5,186 nucleotides of DNA from Lentisphaerota bacterium. Its GTDB lineage: Bacteria; Verrucomicrobiota; Lentisphaeria; Victivallales; GWF2-50-93. Below the pieces are notes generated by a model. It searched no databases, had not been told where the DNA came from, and saw nothing but the letters and a program-made list of their open reading frames with translations. Where the stretch lies: the NCBI GenBank assembly GCA_025360875.1, contig JANYBI010000662.1, forward strand, positions 1 through 5,186. The letters run 5' to 3'. Of this stretch, positions 1 through 5,186 are shown piece by piece. The stretch's first letter is position 1. The number at the start of each line of letters is the position of its first letter. The translations under genes were made by a program, and so were the position numbers.

Positions 1-1143
1 CATGTGATAACCCGGATGATCGTCGGCGGGGCCCAGGAGAACACCCTCCTAACCGCCATCGGACATCTGCAGAAAGGGCATGAGGTGACGCTTGTCACCG
101 GCCCGTCCCCCGGGCCCGAAGGCGAACTGCTGAAGACCCGAGACATCAGCGGGCTGAAAATAATTGTCAATCCCCATCTTGTCAGGGAGATCAGCCCCTA
201 TCATGACATGGCGGCCTATTTCTCGCTGAAGAAGTTCTTCATTGAAAATTCATTTGATGTCGTCCACACGCACAGTTCAAAAGCCGGGGTGATAGGCAGG
301 CTGGCCGCGGACGCCGCGAAAGTCCCTTTCATTGCGCACACTGTCCATGGACAGGCGTTCCATCCATATGAGAAGGCCTGGAAAAACTTCATCTATAGAA
401 AGTCCGAGAAACTTGCCGCAAGGCACTGTCATAGGATATTTGCAGTAGCACAGGCGATGGTCGACCAGTGCGTTTCCGCGAACATCGCAGGACCTGAAAA
501 GTACATGGTGGTCTACAGCGGAATGGAACTCGAACCTTATTTCGAATCAAAAGCCGATTGCGAACTTCGCAAAAAGCTGGGTATCCCGGAGAACGCGCCA
601 GTAATAGGAACTGTCGCACGCCTTTTCCCGCTGAAAGGCTACGAGGATTTCATGCCGGCCGCGGAAATCATCGCAAAGAAACATCCGGAAACGTGCTTCT
701 TGATCGTCGGCGACGGAATCATGAGCGAGATGATCCGCGACCGGGCACAGAAATCAAATATGAAATTCTTCTTTGCCGGACTCGTCCCCCCGTCGGAAGT
801 CCACAGATACACGGCGCTGATGGACGTGCTTGTCCATCTTTCACTGCGGGAAGGCCTACCGAGGGCCGTCGTACAGGGGCTGGCTTCCGGAAAACCGGCC
901 GTCGGATTTGAACTTGACGGAACCCCGGAGGTCATAATAGACGGAAAGACAGGGTTCACCGCAAAGGCCGGAAACGTAGGCGCCATCAGTGAAAAGATCC
1001 TATTCCTCCTCGAAAATCCTGATAAGGCAAAGGAGATGGGCGCGGCTGGGAGAAAGCTTGTTTCTGAAAAGTTTGACTGGAGAAAGATGGCGGATATACT
1101 GGAAAAGGAATATATTAGGGGTTTGAAACTAGAAATTGGATAA
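1..1143 (+). CDS. GT4-family glycosyltransferase, 5' end cut by window edge
   Basis: Predicted retaining GT-B glycosyltransferase that moves a sugar from a nucleotide-sugar donor, most likely in cell-envelope polysaccharide synthesis at the cytoplasmic membrane; donor and acceptor cannot be read from sequence. 380 residues are visible, numbered from codon 1. The frame is open at base 1 and starts with HVITRMIVGGAQ (1-12), the first beta strand and glycine loop of GT4 enzymes, so only a few N-terminal residues should be missing; the GTG at 4 falls inside that strand and is not the start. The N-terminal domain covers about 1-190, with DVVHTHSSKAG and HTVHGQAFHPYE. The C-terminal donor domain covers about 195-365, with conserved R207 and K212 in GTVARLFPLKG, then REGLP (283-287) and DGTPEVI. 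In the EX7E motif the first Glu is E284, but the second position is Q292. The gene lies 45 nt before cysS on the same strand. Family assignment is firm; the specific role is unknown. Confidence 0.9.
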   Translation, partial: HVITRMIVGGAQENTLLTAIGHLQKGHEVTLVTGPSPGPEGELLKTRDISGLKIIVNPHLVREISPYHDMAAYFSLKKFFIENSFDVVHTHSSKAGVIGRLAADAAKVPFIAHTVHGQAFHPYEKAWKNFIYRKSEKLAARHCHRIFAVAQAMVDQCVSANIAGPEKYMVVYSGMELEPYFESKADCELRKKLGIPENAPVIGTVARLFPLKGYEDFMPAAEIIAKKHPETCFLIVGDGIMSEMIRDRAQKSNMKFFFAGLVPPSEVHRYTALMDVLVHLSLREGLPRAVVQGLASGKPAVGFELDGTPEVIIDGKTGFTAKAGNVGAISEKILFLLENPDKAKEMGAAGRKLVSEKFDWRKMADILEKEYIRGLKLEIG

Positions 1144-1188
1144 ACACTGGCATCTTGCCTGTGACAGATATTTTCCGGAAGGCTAAAA

Positions 1189-2595
1189 ATGAAATTTTTC
1201 AATACATATACGAGATCCGAAGAGGAATTCCATCCGATATCCGGCAACGAAGTTAAGATGTATACATGCGGACCGACAGTATACAATTATGCCCACATCG
1301 GCAATTTCAGGGCATACATTTTCGAGGACATCCTGCGCAGGACTTTGAAATACTGCGGCTATGATGTTGTGCAGGTCATGAACCTTACGGACGTGGATGA
1401 CAAGACCATCCGTGATTCCAGGGCCGCAGGGATAGCTCTGGACATATACACCAAGAAATACAAGGACTCATTCTTCCAGGATCTTGAAACGCTCAGGATT
1501 GAGAAGGCTGAACATTATCCTGAGGCCACCAGACACGTCCCAGGAATGATCGAAATAATAAAAGTCCTGCTTGAAAAAGGGTATGCCTATATCGGCGAGG
1601 ACAAATCAATATACTATTCGGTTGCGAAGTTCGCAGACTATGGGAAACTCGCCAGGATCGACATGGAGAACCAGCGGGCCGGCGTGAGGGTCAAGACGGA
1701 TGAATACGGCAAGGATGCAGTTGCGGATTTCGCATTATGGAAGGCCTGGGACGAGAATGACGGCGACGTTGTCTGGGACAGCCCATGGGGCAGAGGGCGG
1801 CCGGGCTGGCACATCGAATGCAGCGCGATGAGCATGAAATATCTCGGAAAAACGTTCGACATACATACTGGGGGGATAGACAACATGTTTCCCCACCACG
1901 AGGACGAGATCGCGCAGAGCGAAGCCGCCAACGGATGCAGGTTCGTCAACTACTGGCTGCATTGCGAATACCTAATTGTGAACGGGCAGAAGATGTCGAA
2001 GTCCCTAGGCAATTTCTTCACGCTCAGGGATCTGATCGCGAAGGGATATTCCGCACGCGAGATACGCTGGGTTCTTCTTGGGACGCACTACCGGAACAAG
2101 CTCAACTTCACGCTTGACGCATGCGTGCAGGCGAAAAACATGCTCCAGAAGTTCAGTGATTTCTTTGTCAGGCTGCATTCCGTCAGAAATTCATCCGCCG
2201 CGGGAGATTCCGCAGGGGAAATGGTGGCCAAGGCCAAAACCGCATTCACCTCCGCGCTCGCTTCAGACCTGAACATATCGGAGGCGCTTGCAGCCGTCTT
2301 CGCGCTTGAACATGAGGCCAACAAGCTCATGGAAACAGGAAAAATGGGCGCTTCAGGCGCAGAGGCCGTCCTGGGCCAGTTCAAGGATTTCGACAGGATA
2401 TTTGCCGTTTTCGATGTGGATTCGGCTGACACGGGGAGCGTCCCCGCGGAAATAACGGCCCTCCTTGAAGAACGGACTTCCGCCAAGAAGAACAAGAACT
2501 ATGCGAGATCCGACGAGATAAGGAAACAGCTGCAGTCAATGGGCTGGGTCATAGAGGACACCCCTGCCGGCCCCAGGGTCAAGCAGGCTAAGTAA
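1189..2595 (+). CDS. cysS: Cysteinyl-tRNA synthetase
   Basis: Class I aminoacyl-tRNA synthetase that charges tRNA-Cys with cysteine using ATP, in the cytoplasm. The 468-residue length fits the bacterial family (461 in E. coli). The HIGH-type signature is HIGN (36-39), inside TCGPTVYNYAHIGN; the KMSKS loop is 268-272. The zinc ligands that recognise cysteine are all present: C27, C211 (in WHIECSAMS), H236 and E240 (in FPHHEDE), matching E. coli C28, C209, H234 and E238. Other family blocks are MNLTDVDDKTI, DFALWKAWDE and WDSPWGRGRPGWH. After the catalytic core come the helical anticodon-side domain and a conserved tail, YARSDEIRKQL..MGW.IEDTPAGPR. The ATG is chosen because GGAAGG (1177-1182) sits 6 nt upstream and the protein starts exactly like the family. 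It is complete, with no missing catalytic residue, and probably shares a transcript with the glycosyltransferase upstream. The nearest strong terminator is about 330 nt past the stop codon. Confidence 0.98.
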   Translation: MKFFNTYTRSEEEFHPISGNEVKMYTCGPTVYNYAHIGNFRAYIFEDILRRTLKYCGYDVVQVMNLTDVDDKTIRDSRAAGIALDIYTKKYKDSFFQDLETLRIEKAEHYPEATRHVPGMIEIIKVLLEKGYAYIGEDKSIYYSVAKFADYGKLARIDMENQRAGVRVKTDEYGKDAVADFALWKAWDENDGDVVWDSPWGRGRPGWHIECSAMSMKYLGKTFDIHTGGIDNMFPHHEDEIAQSEAANGCRFVNYWLHCEYLIVNGQKMSKSLGNFFTLRDLIAKGYSAREIRWVLLGTHYRNKLNFTLDACVQAKNMLQKFSDFFVRLHSVRNSSAAGDSAGEMVAKAKTAFTSALASDLNISEALAAVFALEHEANKLMETGKMGASGAEAVLGQFKDFDRIFAVFDVDSADTGSVPAEITALLEERTSAKKNKNYARSDEIRKQLQSMGWVIEDTPAGPRVKQAK

Positions 2596-2599
2596 GGCA

Positions 2600-2638
2600 G
2601 GAATATCCAATATCCAACACGGAATGTCCAATATCCAA
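2600..2638 (+). repeat. Two 18-nt direct repeat units inside the left arm
   Basis: GGAATATCCAATATCCAA (2600-2617) recurs at 2621-2638 with one change (GGAATGTCC...), separated by CAC, giving a 21-nt period. Each unit is itself built from a 7-nt step, AATATCC AATATCC. Because of this internal repetition the right arm could also pair with the left arm in a register shifted by 21 nt. The right arm keeps one whole 18-nt unit (reverse complement of 2788-2805) and only the first 11 nt of the second. Confidence 0.85.
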
Positions 2639-2805
2639 GGAAACTATCGAATATTTCCCATTTCAGCCGTGTATATGCTTTTGAATAATATTCACTCGGT
2701 TCATCGGCATCATTCAAGAGAGAATCAATTTTATCCGATTGTTAAATGAGTTTTTCCCTCTTCCCTTCATCGGTTGGATATTCCGTGTTGGATATTGGAT
2801 ATTCC
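2600..2805. repeat. Inverted repeat, 32-nt arms flanking a spacer of about 142 nt
   Basis: The left arm (2600-2631) and right arm (2774-2805) are reverse complements over 32 positions with one difference (G2626 opposite T2779), which would still pair as G.U in RNA. Both outer ends are GGAATATCC read inward. Pairing stops sharply at both ends: A2599 and A2806 do not pair, and the sequence inside 2632/2773 diverges. The element starts only 4 nt after the cysS stop codon, so any cysS read-through would make a long-stem RNA with a large loop. No flanking target-site duplication is visible and the spacer encodes nothing, so there is no direct support for a MITE. From memory, similar 'ATATCCAATATCCAA' repeats occur scattered between genes in some environmental bacterial genomes; I could not check this. 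Confidence 0.85.
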
Positions 2806-2838
2806 AAATTTTCCTCATTTCATCTTCTCCATTATAAC

Positions 2839-2867
2839 TTGGCATCAATCATGCTATGTAGTAAAAA
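2839..2867 (+). promoter_or_regulatory. Candidate promoter, sigma-54-like or sigma-70-like
   Basis: Two readings overlap. As a sigma-54 site, TTGGCAT (2839-2845) is followed by TGCT (2852-2855); the invariant GG (2841-2842) and GC (2853-2854) are separated by exactly 10 nt, the standard -24/-12 spacing. As a sigma-70 site, TTGGCA (2839-2844, 5 of 6 to TTGACA) and TAAAAA (2862-2867, 4 of 6 to TATAAT) are 17 nt apart. Either would start transcription near 2866-2874, about 55-60 nt before the intrinsic terminator and about 165-170 nt before the small exported-protein gene. Such matches arise by chance in AT-rich DNA, so this is suggestive only. Confidence 0.35.
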
Positions 2868-2927
2868 TAGCTTTAAACAACATAAGGAGAAAAGTAGAAA
2901 CATTTTTCAACCCATCCCCCCCTTGAT

Positions 2928-2967
2928 AAAAGGCAGGAACTCAAATTGAGTTCTTGCCTTTTCCTTT
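2928..2967 (+). terminator. Intrinsic (Rho-independent) terminator
   Basis: A 15-bp stem pairs 2928-2942 (AAAAGGCAGGAACTC) with 2948-2962 (GAGTTCTTGCCTTTT) around the 5-nt loop AAATT. All pairs are Watson-Crick except one G.U (G2936 with T2954). The stem runs into TTTTCCTTTT, giving a U-rich tract on the + strand. It could end transcripts reading through from cysS or a short transcript from the candidate promoter near 2840. It also lies 75 nt before the start of the downstream gene, so it could attenuate that gene. The bases left of the stem are less T-rich on the opposite strand, so action on - strand transcripts is less likely. Confidence 0.8.
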
Positions 2968-3024
2968 TCAAACGGCATTTTACCTTAATTGGAACCTGTT
3001 GGATTCAAGATACAAGATGCAAAA

Positions 3025-3030
3025 GAAAGG
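3025..3030 (+). promoter_or_regulatory. Ribosome binding site choosing the GTG start at 3038
   Basis: GAAAGG lies 7 nt before the GTG at 3038. The in-frame ATG at 3017 has no purine-rich site at usable distance, and the ATG at 2954 lies inside the terminator stem. Starting at 3038 also places the Lys-Lys and hydrophobic stretch exactly at the N terminus, as expected for a signal peptide. Confidence 0.55.
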
Positions 3031-3037
3031 TCACGAA

Positions 3038-3436
3038 GTGAAAAAGATATTCAGCATTGCCATTTTTGTCATTCTGACATCAAATCTATGGTCTATTGAC
3101 ACTGATTCCAAACCTCAGCCCTTTGAATATTTCCAGCCCAACATATATGCCAACATGTTCAACGATAAATCCGCATTTGTCGAAGCGCCGGCGGAAACCG
3201 GCGCAGTCATAGGCGACACAGTCGGCATCGCCGGAGGCTATCCGATCGGCATCGCGTTCGGCCTGCCGGTGACTTACTTCACTGAAACTGATGATCCGAT
3301 GGGAAAAGGCATGTATCTGGGGTGGCTCTGCATCGGAGTTCCGGTAAGGACCGTCACCGCCCAGGCACTCAGTGCGCCTTTTTACATGCTGAAAAAAATA
3401 TTCTGGGACTTCCCGAAATATTGCGCCGGAGGTTAA
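3038..3436 (+). CDS. Small Gly-rich, probably exported protein of unknown function
   Basis: I do not recognise this protein. From the GTG start it has 132 residues. Residues 1-19 look like a Sec signal peptide: basic KK, the hydrophobic run IFSIAIFVILTSNL, and a possible cleavage after WS at 19. There is no lipobox cysteine near that site. The mature part opens polar (about 20-54), then has a Gly-rich hydrophobic stretch (about 55-81, VIGDTVGIAGGYPIGIAFGL), a short acidic linker TETDDP (82-87), a second Gly-rich stretch (about 89-103, ending LCIGVPV), and an aromatic C-terminal part (PFYMLKKIFWDFPKY, 114-128). The two stretches share a G-[LV]-P-V motif (75-78 and 100-103). This could be a periplasmic, outer-membrane-associated or inner-membrane protein. 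An alternative ATG start at 3017 would add seven residues (MQKKGHE). It is convergent with glnK, with 68 nt between stop codons, and sits just downstream of an intrinsic terminator. That it is a real gene is likely from the signal peptide and ribosome binding site; function unknown. Confidence 0.65.
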   Translation: MKKIFSIAIFVILTSNLWSIDTDSKPQPFEYFQPNIYANMFNDKSAFVEAPAETGAVIGDTVGIAGGYPIGIAFGLPVTYFTETDDPMGKGMYLGWLCIGVPVRTVTAQALSAPFYMLKKIFWDFPKYCAGG

Positions 3437-3504
3437 AATGCCGAGTCTTTATTATTTCATGGCGCTTATGTAGGATCAATACGCTTCTTTCCACTGGACA
3501 GATC

Positions 3505-3846
3505 TCATCCTATTGCCAGACTGCCCTCTTCGCCGGTCCGTATCCGCACGCAGCGCTCGAGATTGGTCACGAAGATCTTCCCGTCGCCAATGTTGCCGGA
3601 ACGCGCGCCCTTGATGATCGCATTGACAGTAGCCTCGACGTAATTGTCATTGACCGCGATTTCAAGCTTCACCTTCTCCAGCAAGTTGACCTTGTAGATC
3701 TTGCCCCTGTACGATTCGGAATAGCCTCTCTGCTGTCCGCAGCCCCTCACCTTGTGGACTGTCATCTTGTGGACATCCGCCTCAAACAGGCATTCCTTTA
3801 CCCTTTCCAGCGCATCCGGCTGAATTATCGCTTCAATCTTTTTCAT
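3505..3846 (-). CDS. glnK: PII nitrogen-regulatory protein (GlnK/GlnB type)
   Basis: Small trimeric signalling protein that reads ATP/ADP and 2-oxoglutarate and, next to an ammonium transporter, normally blocks the channel when nitrogen is plentiful. The 113 residues match the PII length (112 in E. coli). Visible hallmarks are the start MKKIEAII, Q39, the T-loop YRGKIY (46-51) with the uridylylation-site tyrosine Y51, K58, the nucleotide-binding GDGK (87-90), R101 and R103 in RIRTGEEG. Departures from E. coli proteins are Q38 in GCGQQ where Arg is usual, Q9 for Lys, and KI in place of AE before Y51. AGGAG (3853-3857) lies 6 nt before the ATG, supporting the start. It follows amtB by 83 nt on the same strand, so the two are probably one transcript, although a separate promoter in the gap cannot be excluded. 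The glnK name rests on amtB linkage, since GlnB and GlnK cannot be told apart by sequence alone. No clear terminator is visible after the stop. Confidence 0.95.
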   Translation of the reverse strand: MKKIEAIIQPDALERVKECLFEADVHKMTVHKVRGCGQQRGYSESYRGKIYKVNLLEKVKLEIAVNDNYVEATVNAIIKGARSGNIGDGKIFVTNLERCVRIRTGEEGSLAIG

Positions 3847-3929
3847 AGCCTTCTCCTAATAATTAGTTGAATTTCATGATAATTTGATTTTCTCTTTCAA
3901 CTGACGACCATCGACCGGCAACTTCAAAC

Positions 3930-5186
3930 TTACAGCGCCTCCTCAGGATAGGCCTCGATGTTGTGGATGGACCTGTCGGACCCTACGAACTCCTCATGCT
4001 CAGTCAGCCTGATACCTGTCAGTATCTTCATGAATCCGAATGCGAGGAAACCAACTGCAAGAGCGAAGAAGATCGCCATGAAAGTGCCTGCAAGCTGTGC
4101 GAAGATGCTGACATCCACCCTCGCTCCGAAAAGAGCCTTGCTGCCAAATATGCCTGTAGCTATCCCGCCCCAGCTTCCGACAACACCATGCAGGGGCCAT
4201 ACGCCAAGCACGTCGTCGAACTTGAATCTCTCAGTTTCAATCTGATACATGAAGAAGAAGATAAGTCCGCCAGCCGCGCCGATTATGAAAGCGGCGATCG
4301 GATGGACCACTGCGCTGCCCGAACATATCGCTATGAGACCTGCAAGAGCGCCATTGTGCGTGAAGCCCGCGTCATTCTTTGAGACGAGGACGCTTGCAAG
4401 AATGCCACCGACCATCGCCATGAGGCTGTTGACCGCCACAAGGCCGGATGCCGCGTTGAGTGCCGCAGCGCTTCCGACATTGAACCCGAACCATCCTATC
4501 GCAAGGATCCAGCTGCCAAGCCCGAGAAGCGGAATATTCGAGATAAGCGGTGCGCCATTGGCATAACGCTTGTATCTGGAACCCAGAAGTATGATCGCCG
4601 GAAGCGCGAGCCAGCCGCCCATCGAATGGACCACTACCGAACCTGCGAAATCAGTGAATTCTCCGCCGAGATATTTAACGAAGAAACCCTGGACTCCAAT
4701 CGGCATATTCATGGCATCATATCCGAAACGCCCCCACATTATCCCCTCAAACAGAGGATATGCGACTGCTACAAGGAAGGCGTTGACAATGACAACAGGC
4801 CAGAACTTCGCGCGTTCCGCTATGCCTCCGCTTATTATCGCAGGGATGCAGGCCGCGAAAGTAAGGTAGAAAAAGAATTTCAGGAGTTCCACACCGTTGT
4901 TCTGGTTGAGTATTTCCGCACTTGTCATGAAACTTATTCCGCGGGCGATCGGATATCCTATGAGGAAATAGACCACGGTGCTCACTGCCCAGTCGACAAG
5001 GATCTTGTTCAGTGCGTTGACCTGGTTCTTCTTCCTTACAGTTCCTATCTCCAGGAAAGCGAATCCGGCATGCATGCTGAAGACCATTACGGCCCCGATG
5101 AAAAGGAATAACATGTTACCGGAATTCTCAAAGGAATTCAGATTGTTTGTGACAGTGTCGTCCGCGCCAAGGCAAAGCAGACCCGC
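3930..5186 (-). CDS. amtB: Ammonium transporter (Amt family), 5' end outside window
   Basis: Trimeric inner-membrane channel for ammonium uptake. 418 residues are visible, numbered from the right edge. Key pore residues are present: D179 in TDFAGSVVVH, the twin histidines H187 (VVHSMGG) and H333 (WPLHGVVGSWGG), and GWFGFNVGSA. The D-to-H spacing of 8 equals that of E. coli AmtB (D160, H168). About eleven hydrophobic segments are expected from the family, and the sequence is hydrophobic throughout. The cytoplasmic tail, IRLTEHEEFVGSD...NIEAY, keeps the conserved C-terminal features linked to PII control. The frame stays open to the window edge, and the ATG at 5114 (residue 25, in GNMLFLFIG) lies at the start of the first membrane helix, so it is not convincing as the true start. 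Upstream residues AGLLCLGADD resemble the end of a signal peptide followed by a short polar segment, as in Amt proteins with a processed N terminus. Its promoter is outside the window. glnK follows after 83 nt. Confidence 0.95.
   Translation of the reverse strand, partial: AGLLCLGADDTVTNNLNSFENSGNMLFLFIGAVMVFSMHAGFAFLEIGTVRKKNQVNALNKILVDWAVSTVVYFLIGYPIARGISFMTSAEILNQNNGVELLKFFFYLTFAACIPAIISGGIAERAKFWPVVIVNAFLVAVAYPLFEGIMWGRFGYDAMNMPIGVQGFFVKYLGGEFTDFAGSVVVHSMGGWLALPAIILLGSRYKRYANGAPLISNIPLLGLGSWILAIGWFGFNVGSAAALNAASGLVAVNSLMAMVGGILASVLVSKNDAGFTHNGALAGLIAICSGSAVVHPIAAFIIGAAGGLIFFFMYQIETERFKFDDVLGVWPLHGVVGSWGGIATGIFGSKALFGARVDVSIFAQLAGTFMAIFFALAVGFLAFGFMKILTGIRLTEHEEFVGSDRSIHNIEAYPEEAL

Larger units (their letters stand above)
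2596..3037. other. AT-rich intergenic region of about 440 nt
   Basis: The stretch between cysS and the small exported-protein gene holds no credible coding sequence. In order it contains an inverted repeat (2600-2631 and 2774-2805) with an unremarkable spacer of about 140 nt, a promoter-like site (2839-2867), an orphan Shine-Dalgarno-like AAGGAG (2884-2889) with no start codon at usable distance, a strong intrinsic terminator (2928-2962), and a short leader before the next gene. Short open frames across it translate the repeat into low-complexity peptides such as VGYSVLDIGYS, which I treat as artefacts. The region is visibly richer in A+T than the flanking genes. Confidence 0.8.

Noticed and set aside
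639..1286. Antisense open frame of 215 codons over the glycosyltransferase 3' end and cysS 5' end
   Set aside because: It is a shadow of two strongly supported genes, and its translation is Ser/Pro-rich with no recognisable family.
2682..2694. 13-nt palindrome TGAATAATATTCA in the repeat spacer
   Set aside because: Short AT-rich palindromes are expected by chance here, and there is no second copy or promoter next to it.
2499..2717. Short - strand open frame encoding GYWTFRVGYWIF
   Set aside because: It overlaps the cysS 3' end and reads through the left repeat arm, so the peptide simply reflects the AATATCC repeat.
2600..2805. Possible MITE or CRISPR-like array
   Set aside because: There is no target-site duplication, no internal transposon remnant, and no set of regularly spaced repeats with unique spacers.
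2746..2949. Short + strand open frame encoding SVGYSVLDIGYSKF and more
   Set aside because: It is translated from the inverted-repeat arm and ends in the terminator stem; there is no ribosome binding site and the composition is low-complexity.
3363..3383. Terminator-like AGGCACTCAGTGCGCCT followed by TTTTT
   Set aside because: It lies inside the small gene's coding frame, the stem is short with a 3-nt loop and a bulge, and it is probably a coincidence of codons.
3322..3870. 182-codon + strand open frame across the exported-protein gene end and antisense to glnK
   Set aside because: It is antisense to a clear PII gene and out of frame with the small gene; no family features.
3865..3902. AGTTGAA ... 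TTCAACT inverted pair between amtB and glnK
   Set aside because: Seven base pairs with a loop of about 24 nt and no U tract is too weak for a terminator or riboswitch call.

Overview
The window looks like bacterial chromosome of moderate GC content with ordinary housekeeping and nitrogen genes. There is no phage, insertion-sequence, CRISPR, rRNA or tRNA signature. The style of the cysteinyl-tRNA synthetase and of the neighbouring GT4 glycosyltransferase, plus intergenic repeats built on 'AATATCC', made me think of an environmental Gram-negative lineage such as the PVC group (Lentisphaerota/Kiritimatiellota-like). That is an impression from memory and is weakly held.

Layout, left to right. 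(1) A GT4 glycosyltransferase on the + strand, cut by the left edge (1-1143). (2) cysS, cysteinyl-tRNA synthetase, 45 nt downstream on the same strand (1189-2595), probably co-transcribed. (3) An AT-richer gap of about 440 nt (2596-3037). It holds an inverted repeat with 32-nt arms about 140 nt apart, a promoter-like site (readable as sigma-54 or sigma-70), and a strong intrinsic terminator. (4) A small + strand gene for an unrecognised, probably exported, Gly-rich protein of 132 residues (best start GTG at 3038, end 3436). (5) Convergent to it on the - strand, an ammonium transporter gene (amtB, 5186-3930, 5' end outside the window) followed by a PII signalling protein gene (glnK/glnB type, 3846-3505).

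The amtB-glnK pair is the clear functional unit. The transporter conducts ammonium, and the PII trimer senses ATP/ADP and 2-oxoglutarate and in known systems docks on the transporter to block it. The glycosyltransferase and cysS are not obviously related in function. The small exported protein has no inferable role.

I see no convincing new multi-gene system. The parts most worth a second look are the intergenic inverted repeat, the promoter-plus-terminator unit beside it (small RNA or attenuated leader), and the uncharacterised exported protein.
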